In this document: piece after piece, positions 35,159 to 43,631 of the stretch
How the letters are laid out: each line of letters begins with the position of its first letter
Position numbering within the stretch: the first letter of the stretch is position 1
NCBI RefSeq assembly: GCF_014635345.1
Contig: NZ_BMCU01000001.1
Span: 248,001-312,000, forward strand
Direction of reading: 5' to 3'
Source: Rhodococcoides trifolii
Lineage (GTDB): Bacteria > Actinomycetota > Actinomycetes > Mycobacteriales > Mycobacteriaceae
DNA: 64,000 bases
Translations under genes and position numbers: made by a program
The notes under the pieces: generated by a model
Database searches by the model: none
The model's input: only the letters and a program-made list of their open reading frames with translations
Told to the model about the DNA's origin: nothing

Positions 35159-36103
35159 ATGGTCCTCGTCCTGGGGCACGACGACATCGTGGGACTTCTC
35201 GATCGAGACGAGGTACGGCGGGCCGTCGAACAGGCGCTCGCCGACCTCGCGACGGGCGACGCCGTCAACCCTGCACCGGTGGCAATGCCGGTGCAGGGGA
35301 ACGGGACCGTGCTGCCCATGGCCGCCGCGCACGGCGACCTCGCGATCGTCAAGGTGCTCTCCGACCTCCCGGCCAACCGATCGGCAGGCCTGCCGGTACA
35401 GCGGTCGACGATGGTGGTCACGTCGACGAAGACCGGAGAAGCCGTCGCGGTGCTCGACGGTCGCGCGATCACCAAGGTGCGTACGGCGGCCACCAGCGCC
35501 GTCGCGACCGATCATCTCGCTCGGCGTGACGCCGTCACGCTCGGCCTGGTCGGTGCGGGAAACCTCGCCGTCGAGCACACGTTCGCGATTGCGGCGGTCA
35601 GACCGCTCGAACGTGTCGTGGTGTGGTCGCGTTCGGAGAGCACCGTCGAGAAGTACCGCGCTGCAACGCAATCACTCGGATTGATCGTCGAGGTTGCGCC
35701 GACGATCGAGTACGCCGTCAAGGCTGCCGACGTGCTGTGCACGCTGACACCGTCGCGTGACCCGCTCGTGCAGGGTGCCTGGTTCGAGCCCGGTCTGCAC
35801 GTCAACGCAGTAGGGGCGCCGCCCCGTCCGGACCACCGAGAGATCGACGGTGAGGGGATGGCGCGGTCGAGAGTGGTCGTCGACAGTCGAGCGACCTCCC
35901 TGGCCAAATCCGGTGACCTTCTGCTCGCCGTTGCCGAAGGACGTATCGACTCCGGTGCGGCCGACCTCGAACTCGGTGCCGTGATTGCCGGGAGTGTCGT
36001 GGGAAGGCGATCGGATCGCGACATCACCCTGTTCGACTCGGTCGGCCTCGGTTTGCAAGACCTCGCGGCAGCGACGTTGGTGCTGCGCGCGATGTCGGCC
36101 TGA
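35159..36103 (+). CDS. Ornithine cyclodeaminase / mu-crystallin family protein
   Basis: This 314-residue NAD(P)-dependent enzyme has GNGTVLPMAAAHGDLAIVKVL, RTAATSAVATDHLARRDAVTLGLVGAGNLA (Rossmann GxGxxA), ADVLCTLTPSRDPLV and HVNAVGAPPRPDHREID. The family includes ornithine cyclodeaminase, alanine dehydrogenase, ketimine and delta-1-pyrroline-2-carboxylate reductases, and opine-like enzymes. The Asp in RPDHREID matches the catalytic Asp region. It starts 3 bp after the THI5-like gene. The substrate is probably the compound imported by the MFS protein or a derivative. Confidence 0.9.
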   Translation: MVLVLGHDDIVGLLDRDEVRRAVEQALADLATGDAVNPAPVAMPVQGNGTVLPMAAAHGDLAIVKVLSDLPANRSAGLPVQRSTMVVTSTKTGEAVAVLDGRAITKVRTAATSAVATDHLARRDAVTLGLVGAGNLAVEHTFAIAAVRPLERVVVWSRSESTVEKYRAATQSLGLIVEVAPTIEYAVKAADVLCTLTPSRDPLVQGAWFEPGLHVNAVGAPPRPDHREIDGEGMARSRVVVDSRATSLAKSGDLLLAVAEGRIDSGAADLELGAVIAGSVVGRRSDRDITLFDSVGLGLQDLAAATLVLRAMSA

Positions 36104-36262
36104 TGTCCGAATTGTCCAGCTGAGACTCATATTTCACCGCTGTCATCCACTGTTTACAGACAGCCCGTGCATCACCGGTCTCCCGGCGATACCTTCGATT
36201 TTCCGTCAGATTATCTGCGGCTGCAGCAGCGTGGCCGCAACTTCCGATCGAAGGATCTTCCG

Positions 36263-37744
36263 ATGACCGACGTTCAAGGCGCTGCATACGACAATTCCGC
36301 GTTGTCCCACGAGGACGAGGGATATCACAAGGGGCTCAAACCCCGACAGCTACAGATGATCGCCATCGGCGGTGCGATCGGTACCGGCCTGTTCCTCGGT
36401 GCCGGTACTCGTCTCCGCGAGGCCGGGCCGGGTCTGTTCATCGTCTATGCGATCTGCGGGTTCTTCGTCTTCCTCATCCTGCGGGCGCTCGGCGAGCTGG
36501 TGCTGCACCGGCCGTCGTCGGGATCGTTCGTCTCCTACGCTCGCGAATTCCTCGGTGAGAAAGCAGCGTTCGCCGCCGGGTGGCTGTACTTCCTCAACTG
36601 GGCGATGACCGCCATCGTCGACACGACAGCCATCGCGACCTACATGCATTACTGGAGCGCCTTCAAGGGCATTCCGCAGTGGACCATCGCGCTCATCGCA
36701 TTGGTGATCGTCTTGGCGATGAACCTGATCTCGGTGAAGCTGTTCGGTGAGTTGGAGTTCTGGGCCGCCCTGGTCAAAGTCGTTGCGCTGGTTGCGTTCA
36801 TCGTCATCGGCACCGTGTTCCTCGCGGGCCGTATCGACATCGACGGGCACAAGGCCGGCTTCAGCCTGATTCAGGACGCGGGTGGCCTCTTCCCGACCGG
36901 ACTGTTCCCGCTCGTCATCGTGACCTCCGGTGTCGTGTTCGCCTACGCAGCAGTCGAACTGGTCGGTACCGCAGCCGGTGAGACCGAGAACCCGGAAAAG
37001 ATCATGCCGCGGGCGATCAACTCCGTGATCGCCCGTATCGCAATCTTCTACGTCGGCTCGCTCGTCCTGCTCGCTCTTCTGCTGCCGTACACGGATTACG
37101 AGAAGGGGACGAGCCCGTTCGTGACCTTCTTCGGCAAGATCGGGCTGGCGGGCGGCGGCACCATCATGAACATCGTCGTGCTCACCGCCGCACTGTCGAG
37201 TCTCAATGCCGGCCTCTACTCCACGGGCCGCATCCTGCGATCCATGGCGATGAACGGAAGTGCCCCCGCCTTCACCGGCAAGATGAGCAAGAACGGTGTG
37301 CCGTTCGGCGGCATCCTGTTGACCGGCTTCATCACGCTGTTCGGCGTCGCACTGAACGCGTTCAACCCGGGTGAAGCATTCGAGATCGTGCTGAACATGT
37401 CCGCACTCGGCATCGTCGCATCGTGGGGCACCATCGTGATCTGCCAGATCCAGCTGTACCGCTGGGCGCAGAAGGGGATTCTGTCGAGGCCGACGTTCCA
37501 GATGCCGTGGGCGCCGTACTCGAGCTACGTCACGCTGGTGTTCCTGTTCGCCGTGTTGGTGCTCATGGGCTTCGACCGCCCCATCGGAACCTGGACTCTC
37601 GCAACGCTGATCATCATCGTTCCCGCGTTGATCGGCGGCTGGTACGCAGCACGCGGCAAGGTGCTGGCCATGGCGCAGGAGCGGATCGGCTACACCGGTG
37701 AGTACCCGGTGGTGGCGAATCGGCCGCTGCCGGAGGACAAGTAG
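36263..37744 (+). CDS. ansP: Amino-acid permease, AnsP/GabP type (APC superfamily)
   Basis: This 493-residue protein has 12 helices. The N-terminus ([31 protein letters not shown]) and [35 protein letters not shown] are characteristic of the AAT family, and the whole matches L-asparagine permease AnsP closely by eye. The ATG at 36263 ([11 protein letters not shown]) follows an AAGGATC site and gives the family N-terminus; a TTG/GTG extension to 36167 is unlikely. A 159-bp gap separates it from the upstream cluster, so it may have its own promoter. Asparagine is the likely substrate. Confidence 0.88.
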   Translation: MTDVQGAAYDNSALSHEDEGYHKGLKPRQLQMIAIGGAIGTGLFLGAGTRLREAGPGLFIVYAICGFFVFLILRALGELVLHRPSSGSFVSYAREFLGEKAAFAAGWLYFLNWAMTAIVDTTAIATYMHYWSAFKGIPQWTIALIALVIVLAMNLISVKLFGELEFWAALVKVVALVAFIVIGTVFLAGRIDIDGHKAGFSLIQDAGGLFPTGLFPLVIVTSGVVFAYAAVELVGTAAGETENPEKIMPRAINSVIARIAIFYVGSLVLLALLLPYTDYEKGTSPFVTFFGKIGLAGGGTIMNIVVLTAALSSLNAGLYSTGRILRSMAMNGSAPAFTGKMSKNGVPFGGILLTGFITLFGVALNAFNPGEAFEIVLNMSALGIVASWGTIVICQIQLYRWAQKGILSRPTFQMPWAPYSSYVTLVFLFAVLVLMGFDRPIGTWTLATLIIIVPALIGGWYAARGKVLAMAQERIGYTGEYPVVANRPLPEDK

Positions 37745-37758
37745 CTCGCTCCCCTGAC

Positions 37759-39030
37759 TCAGGGGCGTCGAGGGCGCACACTGGTGAACACCAGCAGGAC
37801 GGCCAGGACGACGATGACGGCGCCGAACAGAAACGGCACCCAGTTCGTCGACTCGGTCGACTGCCCGGTCGTCGACGCGTACGTCACGTTCACCGGATCC
37901 TTCAGGACGGAGGACAGTGCGGTCGATGTGGACGGTAGGGCGGAGACTCCCGCGCCGATCTGCTTGCCGATGGTGTCCGACAATGTCGACAGCTGCGTGA
38001 TGGCACCCAGAATCTGGTCCTTCGCACCGCCGAGCAACTGCGGAGCGCCCTCGGCGATGGGCCCGATAGCGGCTTGCAATTGGGAACCGGCGCTGGACAA
38101 TTGAGCCGATATCTCGGCGAGCTGGTCGTAGCCGTTCTGAACTGCGCTCCCCAACAGCGTGTCCGGCCCGCTCCCGAGCAAGGTCGAGAAACTGGTCAGT
38201 TGGTTCGTGGCCAGAGCGATGTCCGACTGTGTCTGCACTACCGGGGCCGCATCGATACCGTTGGCGCGCAACGTGTTCTGCACTGTGTCGAGCAGCCCAC
38301 GCAGTTGATCGGCACCTCGGGTCACGTCCGCGATGGTCAGCCCCGCCTGATTGAGCCGTGCGGACAGATCGGCTGTGGGTTGGCGGGCTCCGTCGACGAG
38401 GCGGGAGACGTTGTCCGACGCCGCAACCAGCTGATCGGCGCCGGAGCTCGCTGTCTGCAGGAACGGCAGAAACTGATCGACGCTTCCCAGTAGCTGTTCG
38501 CCCTGAGCGCCGGCACCCTTCGTGGCGGCGGCGAGGAGCTGCGACGGGAGAAGAGCTTGCTGCAGTTGCGCTTTCGCACGCGCCGTCTGGGTCAGTAGCC
38601 CTTGGACACCCGTGGACGACGTCCGGTCGGCTGCGGCGTCGACGAGTGCGACGAGAGTCGGATCGGCCGCGCCGTCGACACTCAACTGTGCCTGCTCCGG
38701 TGTCGTTCCCGTGGTCGAGTTCAGTGCGGTGGAGAATCCGGCCGGCACCGTGACGGTTGCGTCGAAGGTGCCCGTCGGACGCTCACCGCTGGTGACGGTC
38801 CAGTCGAACGCTGTCGACTGGGTGAGGTTGTCGGCGAAGTCCGTGCCGGCTTCGACGGTCGTGGTCCCGACGGTCACGCCGTCGTCGTTGTTCAGGACGA
38901 GGACCTTCGGTGCCCGATCCCCGCCGCTGCTGATCGCGGTGTACGCGCCCACTCCGATGACGAGAAGGACTGCGATCAGTGCGACGACGATCGGCCAGCG
39001 CCGACGTGTCGCCGAGGAAGTGTGGACCAT
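37759..39030 (-). CDS. YhgE/Pip-like membrane protein
   Basis: This 423-residue protein has one N-terminal helix (RWPIVVALIAVLLVIGVGAYTAI), a large extracellular region (residues 35-385) rich in Ala/Gln/Ser/Thr coiled or helical repeats (GADQLVAASDNVSRLVDG, GADQLRGLLDTVQ), and one C-terminal helix (VPFLFGAVIVVLAVLLVFTSV). The VLVLNNDDGVTVG and TVPAGFSTAL segments match the YhgE/Pip family, related to phage-infection protein and ESX-associated EsaA. It begins 64 bp downstream of the EmrB-type exporter on the same strand. A 15-bp palindrome (37751-37765) overlaps its stop. Confidence 0.85.
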   Translation of the reverse strand: MVHTSSATRRRWPIVVALIAVLLVIGVGAYTAISSGGDRAPKVLVLNNDDGVTVGTTTVEAGTDFADNLTQSTAFDWTVTSGERPTGTFDATVTVPAGFSTALNSTTGTTPEQAQLSVDGAADPTLVALVDAAADRTSSTGVQGLLTQTARAKAQLQQALLPSQLLAAATKGAGAQGEQLLGSVDQFLPFLQTASSGADQLVAASDNVSRLVDGARQPTADLSARLNQAGLTIADVTRGADQLRGLLDTVQNTLRANGIDAAPVVQTQSDIALATNQLTSFSTLLGSGPDTLLGSAVQNGYDQLAEISAQLSSAGSQLQAAIGPIAEGAPQLLGGAKDQILGAITQLSTLSDTIGKQIGAGVSALPSTSTALSSVLKDPVNVTYASTTGQSTESTNWVPFLFGAVIVVLAVLLVFTSVRPRRP

Positions 39031-39094
39031 GAACTCCACGGTAACTGTGGCCGCGCCGGACCCCTGAAATGCAGAGCCTACGAAAGCCGAAGCC

Positions 39095-40681
39095 TCAGCC
39101 CATGTGCACCGGTGTGTCACCGGCCGGCAGGTCGTCCTTCTTCGCGCGGACGAGGAACAGCACGATCGGCGTGATGATGATGACCATGACCGCAGCCGCG
39201 GCGAACGCGTGCGCGTATCCGGAGACCTCGGCCGAGAACATGTAGTCGATGGTCGAGTTGATGAAATTCCGGATGGGTTCGGGCAGCGCGGCGAGGGCTT
39301 CGTCAGACGGAAGCGTTTGCGACGCAAGCGCTTCGGGCGGAACACCGGCCGGGGGAACGGGCGCGGCGTTGGAGCTCATGTACGACGACTTGGCGGAGGT
39401 GTAGATGGTGGTGAAGACGGCGGTGCCGAGGGCGCCGCCGATCTGCAGTGCCGCGTTGACGAGGGCGCTGGCTGCGCCGGCGTCGTGATCGGCGACGCCG
39501 ATGAGTGCAACGTTCTGCATGGGCACCATCAGCAGGCCCAATCCCAGGCCGAGAAGAAGAACGCCGGGCAGAACGTGGGTCCAGTAGGACGTGTCGACGC
39601 CGATCTGCGTCAGCAGTACCAATCCGACGGCCGAGACGACGGGACCGGCGGCCATGAGCGGCTTCGGTCCGACTCGGGGCATGAGGGCGGACGCCGCACC
39701 GGCGGTGATCATGATGCCCGCGGTCATGGGCAGCGACGCGACGCCGGCCACGACGGGGCTGAAGCCGAGCACGATCTGGAAGTAGAACGTCAGGTACAAC
39801 GTGCCACCGAGGAGGGCGGCACCGATGATGGCCGAGCCCAGGTAGGCCGACCCGCGATCGCGGTCCAAGAGGACACCGAGCGGAAGAAGCGGGTGATCGG
39901 ACTTGGCCTCGACGACCACGAACGCGGCCAGCAGCACGATTCCGAGGGCGATGAAGCTGAGGGTGGAGACGTTGGACCAGCCGTCTTCGGCCTTGGTGAA
40001 GCCGTAGACGAGCGAGCCCAGTCCGAGTGCGACCAGCACGGCGCCGGGGACGTCGTACTTCGTGTTGCCCTCGGCCTTGCTTTCCTTGACCAGCGGAATC
40101 GCCGCAGCCGCGGCAAAGATGGCGACGGGGACGTTCACGAGCAGGCACCAGCGCCAGTTCGCGTATTCGGTGAGGACACCGCCGAGGAGCAGGCCGACGG
40201 CGGCGCCGCCGCCTGCGATCGCACCGAAGACACCGAACGCCTTGGCGCGTTCCTTCTCGTCGGTGAAGGTGGTGGTGAGGATCGCGAGCGCGGCGGGCGC
40301 GAGGAGTGCGGCGAAGACGCCCTGTCCGGCGCGTGCGATGAAGAGTTGGTACCCCTCCTGCGCGAGACCGCCGATTGCGGACGCGATGGCGAAGCCGGCC
40401 ATACCCACGAGGAACGAGCGCTTGCGGCCCCAGTAGTCGGCGATGCGACCGCCGAGCAGCAGCAGCGCACCGAACGACAGCGCGTACGCGGTGATGACCC
40501 ACGCGCGGCTTCCGTCGCTGATGCCCAGATCCTCCTGAGCCTGCGGCAGGGCGATGTTGACGATTGTCGCGTCCAGCACGATGGTCAGCTGAGTGATCGC
40601 GACGATGCAGAGCACCAGCCAGCGGCGTTCGTAGTTCGGGTTCGCGTGCGCCAGATCGGTCGCGTTGCTCGGTGAAGTCAC
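39095..40681 (-). CDS. MFS multidrug exporter, DHA2 (EmrB/QacA) family
   Basis: This 528-residue drug:proton antiporter has 14 predicted helices. Signatures are TIVLDATIVNIALPQAQEDLGIS (helix 1), LGGRIADYWGRKR (motif A), ARAGQGVFAALLAPAALAIL (motif B/C region) and GAIAGGGAAVGLLLGGVLTEYANWRWCLLVNVPVA (motif C). A loop of about 60 residues before the last helix is typical. It is divergent from a TetR gene with a palindrome between the starts, the usual repressor-exporter pair. The substrate is unknown; broad lipophilic cations or antibiotics are typical. Confidence 0.92.
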   Translation of the reverse strand: MTSPSNATDLAHANPNYERRWLVLCIVAITQLTIVLDATIVNIALPQAQEDLGISDGSRAWVITAYALSFGALLLLGGRIADYWGRKRSFLVGMAGFAIASAIGGLAQEGYQLFIARAGQGVFAALLAPAALAILTTTFTDEKERAKAFGVFGAIAGGGAAVGLLLGGVLTEYANWRWCLLVNVPVAIFAAAAAIPLVKESKAEGNTKYDVPGAVLVALGLGSLVYGFTKAEDGWSNVSTLSFIALGIVLLAAFVVVEAKSDHPLLPLGVLLDRDRGSAYLGSAIIGAALLGGTLYLTFYFQIVLGFSPVVAGVASLPMTAGIMITAGAASALMPRVGPKPLMAAGPVVSAVGLVLLTQIGVDTSYWTHVLPGVLLLGLGLGLLMVPMQNVALIGVADHDAGAASALVNAALQIGGALGTAVFTTIYTSAKSSYMSSNAAPVPPAGVPPEALASQTLPSDEALAALPEPIRNFINSTIDYMFSAEVSGYAHAFAAAAVMVIIITPIVLFLVRAKKDDLPAGDTPVHMG

Positions 40682-40716
40682 GGGAGAAATTTACCGGGGA
40701 CCTCCGACACCCGTCA

Positions 40717-40732
40717 AACGAACTGGTTGGTT
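40717..40732. promoter_or_regulatory. Putative TetR operator between exporter and tetR
   Basis: AACGAACTGGTTGGTT is a 16-bp imperfect palindrome (12 of 16 symmetric) in the 68-bp divergent promoter region, 35 bp upstream of the exporter start and 17 bp upstream of the tetR start. Confidence 0.5.
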
Positions 40733-40749
40733 GGGGTAGAATATCGGCT

Positions 40750-41301
40750 GTGAAATCGGACACCCGGGACCGCATATTGGGCGCAGCTCGCACGGAGTTC
40801 TCGCATCACGGACTCGCCGGCGCTCGCGTCGACCGGATCGCCGTGGCCGCGAAGGCGAGCAAAGAACGGCTCTACGCCTACTTCGGCGACAAGGACAAGC
40901 TCTTCGAGGCGGTGCTCGAGGCCGGTTTCGCGCGGTTCGTCGATTCGGTGCCCTTCACCCCGCGAGATCTGACGGCGTATGCCCTCGCGAGCTTCTCGCA
41001 CCTGTCGACCACGGACGGCGATCTGCGCATGTTGCTGTGGGCACAACTGCAGGGCGACGGACAGCGGATCGCCTCGGCCGAGCAGACGATGCTCGATCGC
41101 ATACAACTCGTGGAGAAGGCTCAGGCCGACGGCGTCGTCGATTCGACGTGGCGGGCGGACGATCTGCTGACGATGATCTTCGGCGTGGTGTTCAGCTGGG
41201 CCACCATGCCTCACTCGGAGACCGATGTCGACGAGACGGAGATCGGGCGTCGTCGACGGGTGATCGGTGACGCGGTGGGCCGGTTGGTCGACCCGCGATG
41301 A
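40750..41301 (+). CDS. TetR-family regulator of the EmrB-type exporter
   Basis: This 183-residue protein has the HTH region TRDRILGAARTEFSHHGLAGARVDRIAVAAKASKERLYAYFGDKDKLFEAVLE and a short helical ligand domain, with a conserved TetR_C-like WAQLQGDGQRI segment. The GTG at 40750 puts the HTH at residue 5; upstream in-frame codons back to 40672 lie across the operator. Divergence from the drug exporter points to local control. Its stop overlaps the YchJ-like gene by 4 bp (ATGA). Confidence 0.9.
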   Translation: MKSDTRDRILGAARTEFSHHGLAGARVDRIAVAAKASKERLYAYFGDKDKLFEAVLEAGFARFVDSVPFTPRDLTAYALASFSHLSTTDGDLRMLLWAQLQGDGQRIASAEQTMLDRIQLVEKAQADGVVDSTWRADDLLTMIFGVVFSWATMPHSETDVDETEIGRRRRVIGDAVGRLVDPR

Positions 41302-41660
41302 TGTGTCCGTGCGGGTTCGGACCGGACTACGCCTCGTGTTGCGGTCCCCTGCTGGAGGGGTCGGTAACCGCCCCGACGGCCGAACGGTTGATGCGATCGC
41401 GGTTCACCGCCTTCGCACGCGGCGACCGCGACTACCTGCTCCGCACCTGGCATCCGTCGACCCGTCCGAAACGGCTCGATCTCGACGACGACCAGGAATG
41501 GACCGGGCTCGAGGTGCTCGAATCACAGAACGGCGGGTTGTTCCATCACGACGGGACGGTCGAGTTCGTGGCGCACTATCGACAAGCGGGTCGGCCCGGG
41601 TCCATGCGGCAGCACAGCCGTTTCACCCGCGTCGACGGCCTGTGGACCTACCTGGACTGA
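41298..41660 (+). CDS. YchJ-family (UPF0225) SEC-C motif protein
   Basis: This 120-residue protein begins MMCPCGFGPDYASCCGPLLEG, a zinc-binding SEC-C-like cluster (CPCG...CCG). The YchJ domain follows: APTAERLMRSRFTAFARGDRDYLLRTWHPSTRP, GTVEFVAHYR and SRFTRVDGLWTYLD. The fold is NTF2-like. The cellular role is unknown. It is translationally coupled to tetR (4-bp overlap) and its end overlaps the convergent hydrolase by 13 bp. Confidence 0.9.
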   Translation: MMCPCGFGPDYASCCGPLLEGSVTAPTAERLMRSRFTAFARGDRDYLLRTWHPSTRPKRLDLDDDQEWTGLEVLESQNGGLFHHDGTVEFVAHYRQAGRPGSMRQHSRFTRVDGLWTYLD

Positions 41661-42550
41661 TGTTCGGCCGAGTCCCGCGCCTCCACCGAGAGCGCGAACT
41701 CCGTCGTCAACCGCGCCAGGTGTTCGGGATGCGAGAGCGGTGACCAGTGTCCGGCCTCGATGTCGTTGCGGCGCAGGTCTTTCACCCACAGCCCGGTGTC
41801 GTCGTAGTGGAACGGACGCACGGCGACGTCCTCGGTGTTCACGATGAGCTGCACCGGGATGTCGACGTACCGTTCGCGTGGACGGGTCAGGCGCGGAACG
41901 AGATTGGCGCGATAGAGGGCGCCGCCGTTCAGCGCGTCCTCGAGGAGGGTCGGCGACATCTCCACGCGAGACGGATCGACGTTCGAGAACGTCTTCAGAA
42001 AGTTCGCCCAGCCCTTGCGGTAGTAGCGCTTGGCGCGCAACCGTGCGAGCGGCGGGATGTGGAACGTCACGGTGTACCAGGACGCGCGAACCTGCGCGAA
42101 CACCTGCGCGAGGTTGCGGGGTGTCGGTCGCTTCAGGCGCGCCCTCGACCATTTGCCGAGATGGTCGAGATTCGGGCCGCTGACCGATGTGTAGGACCGG
42201 ATACGCTGCGCTGCGCGAGGTTCCGCGGCAGCTTCCCAGACTTCGACGCCGCCCCAGTCGTGCGCCAGCACGTGGACGGGCGCGTCCGGACTGACGGCGT
42301 CGATCACGGCGTAGAAGTCGGCGGCCAACTTGTCGAGAGTGAAGTCCGACGTCCGCGGCGGGGTCGTGCTCTGGCCCGCTCCACGGGAGTCGTAGCTCAC
42401 GATGCGAAACTTGTCCTTCAGCAACGGAACTACGTGCATCCATAGCGCGTGCGTGTCGGGCCACCCGTGGACGAGCACCAGCGTGGGCCCCTCGGGGTTG
42501 CCGGTCTCGAACACTGCGAGGTCGACGTCTTGACTTCGAACGGTGATCAA
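41648..42550 (-). CDS. Alpha/beta-fold hydrolase (epoxide hydrolase-like)
   Basis: This 300-residue hydrolase has the oxyanion motif LVHGWPDTHALW, SYDSRGAGQS, the nucleophile elbow LAHDWGGVEVW (Asp nucleophile, as in epoxide hydrolases and dehalogenases), a cap domain, and a catalytic His in AGHWSPLSHPEHL. The Asp nucleophile argues against a simple esterase. It is the last gene of a three-gene operon with a ferredoxin-type reductase (13 bp) and a metal-dependent hydrolase. It may act on an epoxide or lipid product made there. Confidence 0.88.
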   Translation of the reverse strand: MITVRSQDVDLAVFETGNPEGPTLVLVHGWPDTHALWMHVVPLLKDKFRIVSYDSRGAGQSTTPPRTSDFTLDKLAADFYAVIDAVSPDAPVHVLAHDWGGVEVWEAAAEPRAAQRIRSYTSVSGPNLDHLGKWSRARLKRPTPRNLAQVFAQVRASWYTVTFHIPPLARLRAKRYYRKGWANFLKTFSNVDPSRVEMSPTLLEDALNGGALYRANLVPRLTRPRERYVDIPVQLIVNTEDVAVRPFHYDDTGLWVKDLRRNDIEAGHWSPLSHPEHLARLTTEFALSVEARDSAEHQSR

Positions 42551-42563
42551 CGTGCTCCTTGAA

Positions 42564-43631
42564 CTAGAGGTCGAGAACGAGCCGCGTCCGATCGGCGCGG
42601 GAGACGCAGATCAGCATGTGGTCGGCGCGCTCGTCGTCGGTGAGTCGTTTCTCGCGATGATCCGGAATCCCGGACAGCACCCGGACTTTGCACGTTCCGC
42701 AGAAACCCTGTTGGCACGAGTACCCGATGTTCGGCTCCTGTTCCTTGATCACCGACAACGCGGAGCGGTCGGCAGGGACGTCCAGAATCTGTCCCGAGGA
42801 GACGAGTTGCACCTGAAAGGCTCGGCCGTCGACGATGGGCGCAGGCCCGAAGCGCTCGAAATGCAGTGCGATCGCCGGACATTGCTTGAATCCGGAACGT
42901 ACGGCAGCGAGCATCGGAGGCGGTCCGCAGCAGTAGACGGCACCGCCGTCGGGCGCGTCGCCGAGCAGGTCGTCGGTCGTGGGAAATCCATTGTCGACAT
43001 CGGTGTGGATGCGGACGCGGTCGGATTCCCACGATTCGATCTCGTCGAGGAACGGCATCGACTCGCGCGAGCGTCCGGCGTAGACGAACCGCCAGTCGAG
43101 TCCGCGGTCACGCGCGGCGCGCACCATCGGCAGGATCGGTGTGATGCCGATACCGCCGGCGAGAAACAGCACGCTGGGTTCGGCTGCGAACGGGAATGCG
43201 TTGCGGGGGCCGCGAACGGTGACCGTCGATCCGGCGAGCAGGGCGTGCATGAAGCCGGATCCGATGCCGGACGGGATGCGTCGCACGCCGACGCGATAGC
43301 GGCCCCGATCTGCGGGGTCACCGCACAGCGAGTACTGACGACGCACGCCGCCGCCGAGGTGAATGTCGATGTGCGAACCGGGTTTCCACGCCGGGAGTTC
43401 GTCTCCGGACGGATCGACCAGTTCGATCACCGCGACCTCGCCGTCGGCTGTACCGGGGCGTATGGAGTCGACCGCGAGTTCGAGTGCTGCGGATCGGTCG
43501 GTACCCGCGACGGACTCGTCGTACGCGAAGCGGGACACCGCACCGAGATAGTTGTTGACCACGAGACCGATCGCCGACAGGATGCGATCGGGTCGTGGTC
43601 GGCCGCGTAGATCCAGCGGCCCGTCGATCAT
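42564..43631 (-). CDS. PDR-type ferredoxin reductase (FMN/NAD(P)H, C-terminal [2Fe-2S])
   Basis: This 355-residue electron-transfer protein has a flavin-binding beta-barrel (GSHIDIHLGGGVRRQYSLCGDP), an NAD-binding domain (FLAGGIGITPILPMVRAARDRG, VYCCGPPPML) and a C-terminal plant-type ferredoxin domain with EPNIGYSCQQGFCGTCKVRVLSG and a final MLICVSRA cysteine. Four cysteines bind the [2Fe-2S] cluster. The RQYSL motif favours FMN/FAD of the phthalate dioxygenase reductase group. The ATG at 43631 overlaps the metal-hydrolase stop by 4 bp. It would pass electrons to an oxygenase, perhaps the diiron-like neighbour. Confidence 0.92.
   Translation of the reverse strand: MIDGPLDLRGRPRPDRILSAIGLVVNNYLGAVSRFAYDESVAGTDRSAALELAVDSIRPGTADGEVAVIELVDPSGDELPAWKPGSHIDIHLGGGVRRQYSLCGDPADRGRYRVGVRRIPSGIGSGFMHALLAGSTVTVRGPRNAFPFAAEPSVLFLAGGIGITPILPMVRAARDRGLDWRFVYAGRSRESMPFLDEIESWESDRVRIHTDVDNGFPTTDDLLGDAPDGGAVYCCGPPPMLAAVRSGFKQCPAIALHFERFGPAPIVDGRAFQVQLVSSGQILDVPADRSALSVIKEQEPNIGYSCQQGFCGTCKVRVLSGIPDHREKRLTDDERADHMLICVSRADRTRLVLDL

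Noticed and set aside
37751-37765. CCCCTGA-C-TCAGGGG palindrome as a separate terminator
   Set aside because: The 7-bp arms have a 1-nt centre, too tight to fold as a hairpin loop without losing pairs, and it overlaps a stop codon. Noted within the YhgE entry only.
39104-40675. 523-codon plus-strand ORF antisense to the EmrB-type exporter
   Set aside because: The translation is compositionally odd (Arg/Gly/Asp/Glu) with no motif. The minus strand encodes a complete 14-helix transporter.
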